From: Desulfopila sp. IMCC35008
GTDB taxonomy: Bacteria; Desulfobacterota; Desulfobulbia; Desulfobulbales; Desulfocapsaceae
Assembly (NCBI RefSeq): GCF_010646885.2
Contig: NZ_CP050700.1
Coordinates: 3,870,501 to 3,934,500 of the forward strand
Reading direction: 5' to 3'
Length of the DNA stretch: 64,000 nucleotides
A model generated the notes under the pieces. The model was not told the DNA's origin and made no database searches. It saw only the letters and a program-made list of their open reading frames with translations. Below are positions 34,240-44,900 of this stretch, one piece after another; position 1 is the stretch's first letter, and every line of letters starts with the position of its first letter. Both the position numbers and the translations under genes were made by a program.

Positions 34240-36885
34240 ATGACGCGAACAAATATCCTGACCTGTATTGCTGCAATAATTGTCTTCATTACCCTTTGGG
34301 GATTATTGAACCGGCCGGAAATTGAACCTCCCTGGCCGACTCGTATCCAGGGATTCTCTTTCTCTCCCATGCGATCGTGGAACGATCCTTTGAAAAAATC
34401 GTTCCCTACACCTGCTGAGATAGATGCAGACCTGGAACTATTGGCAGGAAAAACCAACGCAGTACGTACCTATTCAGTTGAGGGAGTACTTGCCCAAATC
34501 CCCCCACTGGCCCAAAAACACAACCTCAATGTGACTCTTGGGGCCTGGCTGGACGATGATCTCACAACAAATGAAGAGCAAATAAAGACGGTCATACAAC
34601 TTGCCAGGAAACACTATAAGAACGTTATCCGTGTTATTATCGGCAACGAAGTGATCCTGCGCGGAGACCTCACCATAAAGCAGCTTAACGGTTATCTGGA
34701 ACGAGTGCAGAGCGCTCTTGATATTCCTGTGAGCACAGCGGAACCCTGGCACGTCTGGCGGGAACATGAAGAGCTCACGGAACATGTGGATTTCATAGCC
34801 TCCCATATGCTCCCCTACTGGGAAGGGGTAGATCTGGAACATGCTGTTGACCATGTTGTCACCGGGTACAATATTCTCAGGCAGAATTATCCGGATAAAC
34901 CTGTTGTCATCACTGAGGTTGGCTGGCCAAGCATCGGCAGAACCAAGGGGGATGCCGTCGCGTCACTTGCCAACCAGGCTACTTTTCTCCGCCGTTTTCT
35001 TGAACATGCCGAGGAAAACAACTACATATATTATGTCCTGGAGGCATTTGACCAACCCTGGAAAAGCAAAAGCCGTGAGGGTGGTGTTGGTGCCTACTGG
35101 GGTGTTTATAATGCTGACCGACTCCCCAAATTTTCTTTTACCCAGCCTATCGTTGAGATTCCCGAGTGGCAGATGCTGGCAGGGGTTTCTGTGGTGCTTG
35201 CGGCCATGGCCTTTATGCTGTTGGTAATCGACAGCAAACTCCTGCGTTTTTGGGGCAGAGGCTTTCTGGCATCAGTGGCTTTTATATCTGCCAGTGGCGC
35301 AGTCTGGATTGTGTACAGCTATACCCGGCAATATTTGACCATCTCCACAATCTTTATCGGCATACTGCTTATCATTGGCCTTCTTGGTTTCGCGGTGGTG
35401 TTATTGGCTGAATCACATGAATGGGCGGAATCCCTCTGGGGAACAGTTGGCCGTCGCCCCCTGCAGCCGATAAAGATGAAAGATGTTGATCTGCCCAAGG
35501 TTTCTATCCATATCCCGACTTACAATGAACCACCGGATATGATGATTGAAACCCTGAACGGCCTGGCCAGGCTGCACTACCCGGATTTCGAGGTTATCGT
35601 TATCGACAATAACACCAATGATGCAGCCACCTGGCAACCGGTGGAGGAACACTGCAAACGTCTTGGTCCAAATTTCAGGTTCTTCCATAAAAATCCGTTG
35701 GCCGGGTTCAAGGCAGGAGCACTCAACTACAGTCTTAAAAAGACGGCAGAAGATGCAACGGTTGTGGCTGTCATTGATAGTGATTACGTAGTGGAACCCA
35801 CGTGGCTTCGCGACCTGGTTCCACAATTTTCAAAGCAGGAAATTGCCATCGTTCAGGCACCGCAGGACTACAGGGATAACCGGGAAAATCTCTTTAAGGC
35901 CATGTGCTATGCTGAATACCGGGCTTTTTTCAGTATAGGCATGGTCATCCGCAACGAGCGGAATGCCATTATTCAACATGGAACCATGACCATGGTTCGT
36001 AAAACCGTTCTTGAAGATGTGGGGGGCTGGGCTGAATGGTGCATTACCGAAGATGCCGAGCTCGGCTTGAAAATCCTGGAGTGCGGGCATGAGGCGTTGT
36101 ATGTCGCCAAAAGCTACGGCAAAGGACTTACGCCCGATACCTTTATCGACTTTAAAAAACAACGATATCGCTGGGCCTATGGTGCAGTGCAGATAATGAA
36201 ATACCACTGGCGTGAACTGGTTCGCAAAAGCCAGAGTCGACTCAGCTACGGACAACGTTATCATTTCGTCGCCGGCTGGCTACCATGGATGGCGGACAGT
36301 ATCAACTTGCTGTTTACCCTGTCGGCACTTGCCTGGTCGGTGGGAATGATAAACCGGCCGAATACTTTCGAGCCGCCCCTTGTCATCCTGACCATTGTGC
36401 CACTGACCTTCTTTGTCTTCAAGATGGCCAAGATGTTTTACCTGTATCAGCACAGGGTCAGCGCCTCTGGGGTACAGACCTTTGCTTCAGCTATCGCGGG
36501 CTTGGCCCTTACCCACACCATCGCTAAAGCCATTCTTTACGGTTTTATCACAAAAAATCTTCCCTTTTTCAGGACACCAAAGAAAGCTGCCGGGAGCAAT
36601 TTCCTCTATGCTTTAAACTCCACCCGGGAGGAGGCTCTGATGGCCATCGCTCTGCTACTTGCTGCCGACACTCTTGTTCGGCAACAGGGAATAGATTCTA
36701 CAGATATGTTGATATGGATCATCGTACTTGCTGTCCAGGCGACGCCTTATCTTGCTGCCATTATCATGTCTTTTGCAAGCTCATGTCCGGGTTTATCTTC
36801 CCGGCTGATAGATCCAGAAAAGCCCTCTGCTCATCCAGGGGATGGAGAAAACAAAGAGGTAAACCCAAATCCACTGCAGTCATAA
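34240..36885 (+). CDS. NdvB-like beta-glucan synthase (GH17 + GT2)
   Basis: The 881-residue inner-membrane enzyme fuses a GH17-like domain (about 30-300) to a GT2 processive synthase. GH17 signatures are the acid/base in VIIGNEVILRG and the nucleophile in VVITEVGWPSIG. Membrane helices follow (about 305-390). The GT2 domain has IHIPTYNEPPDMMIETLNGL, VIDNNTND, the DxD in VIDSDYV, TEDAELGLKI and KKQRYRWAYG, then more helices (about 690-860). This architecture is that of NdvB, which makes periplasmic cyclic beta-1,3 (and 1,6) glucans involved in osmoadaptation and biofilm tolerance. The exact linkage is not readable from sequence. Confidence 0.9.
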   Translation: MTRTNILTCIAAIIVFITLWGLLNRPEIEPPWPTRIQGFSFSPMRSWNDPLKKSFPTPAEIDADLELLAGKTNAVRTYSVEGVLAQIPPLAQKHNLNVTLGAWLDDDLTTNEEQIKTVIQLARKHYKNVIRVIIGNEVILRGDLTIKQLNGYLERVQSALDIPVSTAEPWHVWREHEELTEHVDFIASHMLPYWEGVDLEHAVDHVVTGYNILRQNYPDKPVVITEVGWPSIGRTKGDAVASLANQATFLRRFLEHAEENNYIYYVLEAFDQPWKSKSREGGVGAYWGVYNADRLPKFSFTQPIVEIPEWQMLAGVSVVLAAMAFMLLVIDSKLLRFWGRGFLASVAFISASGAVWIVYSYTRQYLTISTIFIGILLIIGLLGFAVVLLAESHEWAESLWGTVGRRPLQPIKMKDVDLPKVSIHIPTYNEPPDMMIETLNGLARLHYPDFEVIVIDNNTNDAATWQPVEEHCKRLGPNFRFFHKNPLAGFKAGALNYSLKKTAEDATVVAVIDSDYVVEPTWLRDLVPQFSKQEIAIVQAPQDYRDNRENLFKAMCYAEYRAFFSIGMVIRNERNAIIQHGTMTMVRKTVLEDVGGWAEWCITEDAELGLKILECGHEALYVAKSYGKGLTPDTFIDFKKQRYRWAYGAVQIMKYHWRELVRKSQSRLSYGQRYHFVAGWLPWMADSINLLFTLSALAWSVGMINRPNTFEPPLVILTIVPLTFFVFKMAKMFYLYQHRVSASGVQTFASAIAGLALTHTIAKAILYGFITKNLPFFRTPKKAAGSNFLYALNSTREEALMAIALLLAADTLVRQQGIDSTDMLIWIIVLAVQATPYLAAIIMSFASSCPGLSSRLIDPEKPSAHPGDGENKEVNPNPLQS

Positions 36886-36909
36886 TCGGTAGATACGCAA
36901 TTTTCCGGA

Positions 36910-39060
36910 TCAACTCTTATGTTGTTCTATGGTTATTTCGAATTTATCAAACCTTATTTTAGCATCTTTCCCCTCTCCCACCACGTGAAAGGAGAAGGCC
37001 TGTCGAGCCTCGGAATTGTCAAAAGCAAACTGTACCCGACAACCTTCACCGGTACGTAACAACGGAAACAAAGGGTAGTTGATTGATTGAACCTCCTGCT
37101 CAAACTGACGCAGTTTCATTTTCATCTGCACTCCCTGGGGTCCGGTGGCTACAGCCTTAAGCTGGATATCAACATGAACCGTGGAGTCCTTTGGAAAAGC
37201 CAGATACTGGGCTCCTACAAGGTTATCGGTCCATTCGTTCTTAATTTTTTCCGGTAGCACACGTACTTCACCGCTGGCAAATTGCAGAACCTGTTTATCG
37301 AAATTCTGCCGAAGACCATTATCCAGCACGGCCGCCAACCCGAAAAGGCGGGGAGCGCTGGTATCACTTCTGGTTGCATTGTTCTCCCGGCGTAAACCAA
37401 TCAGGGCTTGACCCGTCATTTTCAGGCAATTCCCATCCCTGCCACATTCATACAGATCGTTTTCGGCAGTCTGCCAGCGGAGCTTACTGGCGCTGTATGA
37501 GACCATTTCGCGACCGGTACCATAGTCCCGAAAAAAACTCCTGCCAAGAAGAGATTGTGGCAATGGCAGACCAAGATAATCCAGAATCGAAGCCTCAACA
37601 TCAACCAGTCCATAGGTTCCTTTTTTTATTCGTGGCAGACGGTCTCGTTCCGGGGCCAGGATAACAGCCATCCCCCAACTGCTGTGCCAGCCTGCACCCT
37701 CCCCCCCGTGGGATTCATCCGAAGTTATGAGAACCAGGGTGTCCTCCAGTACTCCGTCTTCACGCAGTCCGTTTATAAACTCGCTGACCGCCTCATCCAG
37801 TCTGGCCACAGAAGCGATCTTACGGGATCCGTATTTCTCCGCCAGCTCATCTGAAACCCCAAACGGCTGATGGGTTCCCACTGTCAACAGGGATAAAAAC
37901 CACGGCTTCCCCTGCTGCTGCAACCCGGAAACATATTTTCGTGCACCCAGAAAAAAATCGTCGTCGGTTGTCCCCCAATGAAAATCATGGTGAACTCGTT
38001 CAGTAAACCACTCGACCCCGTGCACCTGGTCAAACCCCATAGCCGGCATGGCCTTTTCCTTATTCATGAACTGCAGACCGGCCCCCTGCAGGTAATGGCT
38101 TTCCCAACCGTTTTGCCTCAGCTGGGCGGGAAGACATTGCCCAGCTCTTTGGGGATGAGCTAACAGCTCAAGCGCCTTGGGCATATCAAAAGACAACTTG
38201 CTGAAATCACCGCAATGGAGGGAATACAGACCACGAATAGTCTGGTGACTGTGATCGACAAAGTCCGGGATCAGCATGGCATCGGGAATGGCCCGGGCCA
38301 GCTTGTCCATTCGGTAAATATCGGAGTCCACACCTGCCCACTCACGCATTTCAGGAAGGTACAGTCCTGAGATTCCTTCCAAAGCCACAATGAGTACATT
38401 GCGGGCCGTACCGCTGCCAATGAGTTTTTTCCCATCCAGGTCGACAACCCGAAGACTCTGCGGTAAATCTACGGTACTGTATTCCCTGTCATCCCTGTCC
38501 GGTAGAAACAGCGAACCAGCTATCATCCAGTGCAGGGAATTATATCTGGCTGCGATACCCTGACGACTATCAGCGGTGCTGACGAAATGATGCAGGCCAA
38601 AAATCAGGCAGGAGGCCACCAGTCCGGTAATCAATTTCCCCCACCGTACCTCGGACGTTGGAACACCAATGGCACAACATGAAAAAATGGTAAAAGCGGT
38701 AGCATAAACAGGAAATGATATGTGAAAACCTGCTGCAGAATTTAAAATAAATCCTGGGTCAAGCAGGTAGTTAAAATCCTGCAAGACAGGCAGACGCTGC
38801 ATTACGGCCAGCAGCTCCTGGGACATTACCTGGAAAAGAGTCCAGCCAGTTATCATAATGCCCCGAAACCATCGCGGGCCTTGCCTGGCAAGAATAAAAA
38901 ACAGAAGGCCAAAACCCAGATCGGATAAAATCCCAGCAGGCTGACTAAACGCTGAACTCCATAATCGCCTGAGGACCGGGAAGAAACACGGTATTGCAAT
39001 AATGATTGAAGAAAACGTACGGTTCAATATGAAAACTCTGGTACTTAGGAGGCGAAACAA
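36910..39060 (-). CDS. LTA-synthase/OpgB-like membrane phosphoglycerol-transferase-family sulfatase
   Basis: The 716-residue protein has about five membrane helices (residues 10-190), an extracytoplasmic sulfatase-fold domain (about 220-530), and a beta-rich C-terminal domain (about 585-715) not usual in the family. Active-site elements: NVLIVALEGISGLYL, HQTIRGLYSLHCG, LLTVGTHQPFG and LVLITSDESHGG. It is convergent with and only 24 bases from the NdvB-like gene. Members such as OpgB decorate periplasmic glucans with phosphoglycerol, so modification of the NdvB product is the favoured inference. Confidence 0.8.
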   Translation of the reverse strand: MFRLLSTRVFILNRTFSSIIIAIPCFFPVLRRLWSSAFSQPAGILSDLGFGLLFFILARQGPRWFRGIMITGWTLFQVMSQELLAVMQRLPVLQDFNYLLDPGFILNSAAGFHISFPVYATAFTIFSCCAIGVPTSEVRWGKLITGLVASCLIFGLHHFVSTADSRQGIAARYNSLHWMIAGSLFLPDRDDREYSTVDLPQSLRVVDLDGKKLIGSGTARNVLIVALEGISGLYLPEMREWAGVDSDIYRMDKLARAIPDAMLIPDFVDHSHQTIRGLYSLHCGDFSKLSFDMPKALELLAHPQRAGQCLPAQLRQNGWESHYLQGAGLQFMNKEKAMPAMGFDQVHGVEWFTERVHHDFHWGTTDDDFFLGARKYVSGLQQQGKPWFLSLLTVGTHQPFGVSDELAEKYGSRKIASVARLDEAVSEFINGLREDGVLEDTLVLITSDESHGGEGAGWHSSWGMAVILAPERDRLPRIKKGTYGLVDVEASILDYLGLPLPQSLLGRSFFRDYGTGREMVSYSASKLRWQTAENDLYECGRDGNCLKMTGQALIGLRRENNATRSDTSAPRLFGLAAVLDNGLRQNFDKQVLQFASGEVRVLPEKIKNEWTDNLVGAQYLAFPKDSTVHVDIQLKAVATGPQGVQMKMKLRQFEQEVQSINYPLFPLLRTGEGCRVQFAFDNSEARQAFSFHVVGEGKDAKIRFDKFEITIEQHKS

Positions 39061-39235
39061 GCCCGCTGGCTTTATAAAATGAGACCTAAGAGTGATAACA
39101 TTTTGTAATTACATTGTAAAGATGGTTGTATCTCTCTTCTCGGGTAAATCATCAACCGGCCAGGTAGTATCCGTCCTAACACCAGGCAGAAACAAATGAC
39201 TCACCGACAGTGCTGAAAAGAATTGGCTTTGCGGC

Positions 39236-40420
39236 TTATCCATTCCTGTCGCTTTCGTCCATCCGGTTTCCGCTTGCAATCAGCCAGGACGAGCTGAAGG
39301 TAACCACCAGCACGGTCACTGCGCAAAGATAGAAGGCATAGGGCATCCCCCAGTTATCCATACTGTATCCGGCAAGGATGGCGCCGGTGAAAACACCTGC
39401 GCTCATTGCCAGGCTGAAGACACCCATCATGGTCCCGTGACCAAAATGGTTTCGGCCCTCTTCTGAGGCGTAAGCCCCTAAAACAGGCCAGATCACCGCT
39501 TCCCCAAAACCGAGTAACATATAAATCAGGATCATATGCACGAAGGTTGACGCGGATGGAACCAGCGCAAGCGCAAAGCACATGACAGAGGTCCCGGCCA
39601 GGAGTAAAACAACCTTGTTGCTGCGATCTGCAAACTTACCGAAAGGAACCTGTAAGACGGCATTGACAAGAGTTCGGGCGGCAATCACCATACCTATCTG
39701 GATCCCCGTCACTCCCTGCCAGCCGGACATAAGAAGAGGCAAAAAAGCCATGGTCGGCACCATAATAACCATGGTACCGTAACGGGCTGCGAGTATGCCG
39801 ACGGTCCGGCGTCTATGGATCATGCGAATAACACTTCGATAGATGCCATCCTGGTCCTTATTCCTTTTGGGAACGATGGCCGGCATAGTTCGAATGACCA
39901 GCAGGAAGGCCACGAAACTGAAAAGTGCCATGGCATAAAAGACAGATGCCAAACCCCAGGCATCAGCAAGTATTCCACCAATCACAGGACCACAGCCGAT
40001 GCCACAAAAAACAGCGATATTAAGATAGCCCTGGTACTTCCCTTCCTGCCCTGCCGGTGCCAGAAAACTCATATAGGCCATAGCGATCGGCACGATCATG
40101 GCTGAACCGATACCATGAAATCCCCGAATGGTGATAAGATGAACCACAGACTGAGCATGAGGAATCAGCAGGCCGACCAGCCCGTAAATAAAAAGACCTG
40201 CCACCAGGAAACGTTTACGCCCGAACTTATCAGAAAGATTGCCCACTATAGGCTGCAAAAGCCCCCTGCTTACCGAAAATGCGGCAATAATCATGCCCAG
40301 TGAAAAACCCGATGCACCCAACTCGGTCGCAAACACCGGCATCACCGGGATAATGATGCCTATCCCCAACAGGGCGATAAAAACCGAGAGCAGTATGGTT
40401 ATAAATGTTTGTCGTTCCAT
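39236..40420 (-). CDS. MFS drug/metabolite efflux transporter
   Basis: The 394-residue permease has 12 predicted membrane helices. The first half shows motif A as GNLSDKFGRKRFL between helices 2 and 3 and motif C-like GIGCGPVIGG in helix 5, marks of the drug:H+ antiporter groups. The open frame extends to a TTG at 40474, but that stretch reads through a terminator-like hairpin. The ATG at 40420 begins a normal MFS N-terminus (MERQTFITILLSVFIALLG), although it has no Shine-Dalgarno sequence. The substrate is unknown. It is downstream of the RND efflux operon on the same strand. Confidence 0.88.
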   Translation of the reverse strand: MERQTFITILLSVFIALLGIGIIIPVMPVFATELGASGFSLGMIIAAFSVSRGLLQPIVGNLSDKFGRKRFLVAGLFIYGLVGLLIPHAQSVVHLITIRGFHGIGSAMIVPIAMAYMSFLAPAGQEGKYQGYLNIAVFCGIGCGPVIGGILADAWGLASVFYAMALFSFVAFLLVIRTMPAIVPKRNKDQDGIYRSVIRMIHRRRTVGILAARYGTMVIMVPTMAFLPLLMSGWQGVTGIQIGMVIAARTLVNAVLQVPFGKFADRSNKVVLLLAGTSVMCFALALVPSASTFVHMILIYMLLGFGEAVIWPVLGAYASEEGRNHFGHGTMMGVFSLAMSAGVFTGAILAGYSMDNWGMPYAFYLCAVTVLVVTFSSSWLIASGNRMDESDRNG

Positions 40421-40425
40421 AAAGG

Positions 40426-40489
40426 AAAAAAAGCCGATCCCTAAACCGCGTTCCTCAGGTTCGGGGATCGGCAAATAAACTGTATTATA
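40426..40489 (-). promoter_or_regulatory. extended -10 promoter and terminator-like leader hairpin before the MFS gene
   Basis: On the minus strand an extended -10 (TGATATAAT, box at 40484-40489) is followed about 12 bases on by a 9-bp perfect stem (40464-40472 with 40433-40441, GCCGATCCC / GGGATCGGC). The loop is 22 bases and a run of seven T (40426-40432) follows. The MFS ATG lies only 5 bases after the T-run. It can be the terminator of the tolC operon, or an attenuator in a very short MFS leader. Confidence 0.7.
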
Positions 40490-40668
40490 TCAGGCGATTT
40501 TGCCCAAAGGAGAATTTCGAACGAGGAGTGTGTCCTAGAATTGCCGTTTTGGCCCGGTTCAAGGCATTTGTAGAAAATCAAGCACAGCCCATATTACTGA
40601 TATCGCGAGCCTTAATTTTATACAAATAACGAAACGCCAGGGAAGAAAGGGTATTCTCGGACTGCCTC

Positions 40669-41919
40669 CTAAAAACCGTTCACCATCCTCATAATCTGAA
40701 AGTAGTTTAAAAACACTGTTCGAATAACAGAGACCATATTGCCCTGAGCCCTGGAGAGATTGGAAATGGCATCAAGCAGGTCCGATTCCCGCTGCAAACC
40801 CTCATCATACTTGAGCTGGGTGATGCGAAGGTTTTCTTCCGCCTGTTCGATGGAACGGCGGGCTACCTCGACATTTTCCAGGCTCACCCGATAATCAATA
40901 AACAGGTTATGCAGGTCATTTGTATAGGTATCCTGCATTTCCTGCAGATCGTACTGCAGGCCTCTTTTTTCGATCTTCGCCCTGGCTGTTGTTGCCTCTT
41001 TGGTGAAACCACGAAACAGGTTCATGGAAACCACCAACTGGGCCCGCAGTTCATCCTCCGTTGCCTCTCCATTACCATTGATGTAATCGTCGTCATAATT
41101 CTGGTAACTGCCGATCAGATCGACTTGCGGATAATAGTCTGCATAGGCGGCCTGTATCTGCGACCCGGAGGCCTCAATTAAGCCCTTCATGGCTTTTAAC
41201 TCACTACGTTCTTCAAGCATTTTTGCCACAGACCCGTCTTCATCAAGGCCAATGGGCATTTCCTTGAATTCTTCAAAGTGAAGATCATCAAGAGTGATAG
41301 ATGCGCCTGTTTCCCGGGAGAGACTGTTGATGCTTTTATCAAGATTGGCCTTTGCCGCCTTCATGGTGATATCGGCATTATCGTAATCAACCCGGAAACG
41401 AAGCAGCTCATTTTTGCCGATAAGTCCCACCTCAAAACGGTTTTTCCCATCCCGGTAGACCTTTTCCAGTGTTTTATAGGCATCCTCCGCCACCTTCAGG
41501 CTGGCAAACCGGTCATACACACTGAGATAACTCAGTGCCACCCCAAGCTGGATATCCTGACGCAGCCCCTGCAGACGGTATTGCTCCACCTCATACAGCT
41601 GTTCTGCGGATTCCAGGCCGTATTTATCACGAAACCCGGCAAAAACATTCCAGCTCAGGCGGGCTCCTGCCAAACTGTTCTGTTCATGTTCAGTCGTAGT
41701 TTCTTCATCGAGACTATTGGCTCGGTAATAAAGATCGAACGAGGGATAATACCCCCCCTTGGAAAGGGTGACATCCTGTTCACCTCGTTCCACATTAGTA
41801 ATATAGCGCTGTACGACCGCCCTGTTATTCAGAGCGGTCTCCTGCATGGTTGCAAGATCCGTTGCCTGCGCTGTAGCCGACAGCAGTAAACACCCGCAGA
41901 GAACACTAACTTTTTTCAT
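40669..41919 (-). CDS. TolC-family outer-membrane efflux protein
   Basis: The 416-residue protein has a signal peptide (cleavage near ATA-T) and two long helical hairpin repeats separated by beta strands, the plan of TolC/OprM channels: SYYPSFDLYYRAN-like GGYYPSFDLYY in the first half and AYADYYPQVDLIGSYQNYD in the second, with AEENLRITQLKYDEGLQRESDLLDA near the end. It forms the exit duct for the RND pump encoded just upstream. Its start overlaps the pump stop by 14 bases, so translation is coupled. Confidence 0.93.
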   Translation of the reverse strand: MKKVSVLCGCLLLSATAQATDLATMQETALNNRAVVQRYITNVERGEQDVTLSKGGYYPSFDLYYRANSLDEETTTEHEQNSLAGARLSWNVFAGFRDKYGLESAEQLYEVEQYRLQGLRQDIQLGVALSYLSVYDRFASLKVAEDAYKTLEKVYRDGKNRFEVGLIGKNELLRFRVDYDNADITMKAAKANLDKSINSLSRETGASITLDDLHFEEFKEMPIGLDEDGSVAKMLEERSELKAMKGLIEASGSQIQAAYADYYPQVDLIGSYQNYDDDYINGNGEATEDELRAQLVVSMNLFRGFTKEATTARAKIEKRGLQYDLQEMQDTYTNDLHNLFIDYRVSLENVEVARRSIEQAEENLRITQLKYDEGLQRESDLLDAISNLSRAQGNMVSVIRTVFLNYFQIMRMVNGF

Positions 41920-44900
41920 CTATTCTGCTCCTTTCAAATCCGATTACAAAGGCAAGAAGTGCCGGTATAACAAACAGGGTCAGGACAGTCGACAGGGCCA
42001 GGCCACCCAGCAGGATACTACCGAGGCCTCGGTACAACTCACTTCCGGACCCGGTAGACAACACCAGCGGAGTCATGGCCAGCAGACTGGTCGTCGCACT
42101 CATGAAGATGGGGCGGATACGTGTCCGCACCGCATCGGAAACAGCATCGATTCCGACCATGGCATGATACCGCACATTGTTGAGCGATTGGTGAACAATC
42201 AAGATCGCGTTATTGACCACGGTGCCTATCAGGATGATAAATCCAAGCATGGCCAGAACGTCGAATCCCTGGGGTGCGACAAACCTGTTCACCAGAACCA
42301 GGCCGACAAAACCACCAGCCGCAGCCATCGGTACACTGAACAGGATAATAAGCGGATAGAGAAAATTCTCAAACAAAGCCGCCATCAACAGGTAGGTGAT
42401 CAGCAGCGCCAGCAGCAGGTTCCACTTCAGTGCCTCGCCGGTCTCTACCAGTTTATCCGCATTACCACCGATAGTAAGCTCCAGACCCGTCAGTTTTCCT
42501 TCATTCTTCATGGGCTGAATCAAACTGTTCTCAATTGTGCCCATAGCTTCCTGGATCGGTACCGTTTTGGGTGGGGTCACCTGCAGGGTGATGGTTCGTT
42601 TCCGCTCCAGGTGATTGATTTGTGGCATCCCCTGGCTATACACCAGCTCTGCCACATCCCCCACTTTAATGAGGTCTCCGTAGGAGTTGACAAGGGTCGC
42701 CTTCAGAATCTTCTCCGGCGTGTCGTATAGAGCGTCCAGACCTTTAACCACCAGGTCCATCTGTTTCACGCCCTCAGGCCGGAAATCATCGACCTTACGG
42801 CCATCCATCAGGATATCGACATAAACTCCGAGATCTTTTTCATTCAGACCGTTTGCCGCAAGCTTTTCCTTATTGGGAACAATCCTGATTTCGGGATAAC
42901 TCGTTTCAAAAGAGGGCACCGGACGCACCTGGGAGCCGGGTATCGCCTGGCTTATAGCACCATAAAGCATCATAGCGGAACCCGCGATCTGGTCGATATC
43001 CTCACCGGAGATATTCACCTCCACGGTACGACCCTGACCAAGACCGCTCTCGAAAATTCCCGCCTGCAAGGAGACCCCGTAAAAGCCGGGGATAGCATTC
43101 ATGATCCGTGAAAACAACGGAATCAATTCGGCACCACGTGTTTCATGGGTGGAAATACCGCCAAACAGGGTCAAGCGATCTGCTCCCACATAAAACATCT
43201 GCTTAATCTGCGGGTAACCGTCTTTCCCATCTTCATCGAAGTACGGCTTCGATTCGGAATAGATATAGGTTCCTATTTCCTTGAGTTTTTCAACCGAATA
43301 ACCAGGAGGAGGAATAAGGATATTGATAATCAGGTTCCTGTTTCCCTGAGGTAAATATTCTGCGCTAGGTTTCAGTTTATATATCAGCCCCACCGATAAG
43401 GCGGTAAACACCACCACCGTTATAATGCGGGTAAAAACGTTTTTTAGACAGAGGTTGGAAAACCACATCAAACCACCGGCAAAAACCGGACCGATGAAGG
43501 ATTTTTGCAGGCCTGTCTTCTCTTTTACCGCTCTCTTTCTGTATAGAAGGTTGATAAGTGTTGGAATAACAGTGATCGAAACCAGCAGGCTCAACATGAT
43601 GGAAAAGGTAATGGCAATGGCGATATCACGAAATAGCTGCCCTGCCTCTTCCTGCATGAAAATAACCGGCAAAAAGACCGCAACGGTGGTCGCTGTAGAA
43701 GCAAATACCGCCCCCCACACCTCCTTGGCCCCTTCCAATGCTGCCTTGAATGCCGGTTTCCCCATCTTCCGGTGCCGATCTATGTTCTCCAGCACAACAA
43801 TAGAGTTATCCACCAGCATACCAACCGCAAAAGAGATACCGGCAAGGCTCACAACATTTAAACTTCGCCCTGCAATCCAGAGAAAGATAAATGAGCCAGT
43901 CACGGAAACAGGAATGGCAATCGCCGTAGTCAAGGTGGAGCGCACACTCCTCAAGAAAGTAAGCAGCACCAGTATGGCAAGGGCACCACCCACGGCAACA
44001 TTCTGTTTCACCAGATCGATAGCGGTGTTTATGTATGGACGCTGGTCGTACACCATCTTGATGTAGATCTGCTGCTCGGCAAGAAGCCCGTCATTCAGTT
44101 TTTCAACCGCTTCTTCCACACGTTCTGTCATGGATATCACGTTTGCCCCAGGCTCCTTGCGAACACCGATAACGATCCCCTGCACACCGTTATGGTAAAC
44201 GCCGCCGCTCTCCTTATCAAAGCCAGGAGTAACATTTGCGATATCGCGAAGATAGACCCGTTTCAAGCCGTCGTCGAAAACAACAACACCCAGCACGTCT
44301 TCCGGTTTCTGGAACTGCCCGATGGTACGTATACGATAATTTTTCCGCCCTATTCCAAGTACACCTGCCGAAATCGTGGAGTTGGCATTTTGAATGGCCG
44401 CGGAAATCTGGTTGATAGTGATATTGTTCCGGGCCATCTCCGCCATATTGAGGGTAACGTGCAGTTCCGCCTCAGTACCGCCAAAAATGAGCAGGGAGCC
44501 GACACCTTCCACCCTTTCCAGATGTTGTCGGACATTATTCTCAAAATAGGTGCGGTACGTATTGATAGGATTCGGGTTCTGATCTTTGGTCTTGACCATC
44601 ATCCAGATAACAGGGGAACTGTTGGCACCTGCCGCCTCGATAACCGGTTTTTTGGCAGAATCGGGATACCCGGACACCTCATTAAGTTTATTAGAGACCC
44701 TGAGCAGCGCGTCATCGAGTTTGGTGCCAAGCTGGAACGACAGCGTTACCTCACCAAAGTTGTTGTAGCTGGCACTCTCCATCTTGGTAAGCCCCTGCAA
44801 ACCTTTTAGCGCCTCTTCCTGTTTTTCAATGATATCCTTTTCAATTTCATAAGGTGTTGCACCACCCCATGTCGTCTGCACGGTTATCTGTGGCGTTTCA

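Noticed and set aside
40421..40474. N-terminal extension of the MFS transporter from a TTG codon
   Set aside because: The extension is encoded by the terminator-like hairpin and its T-run, and the TTG lies at the predicted 5' end of the message; ATG 40420 fits the family.
41846..42730. 294-residue frame antisense to tolC and the RND pump
   Set aside because: It overlaps two well-conserved genes and has no recognisable domain.
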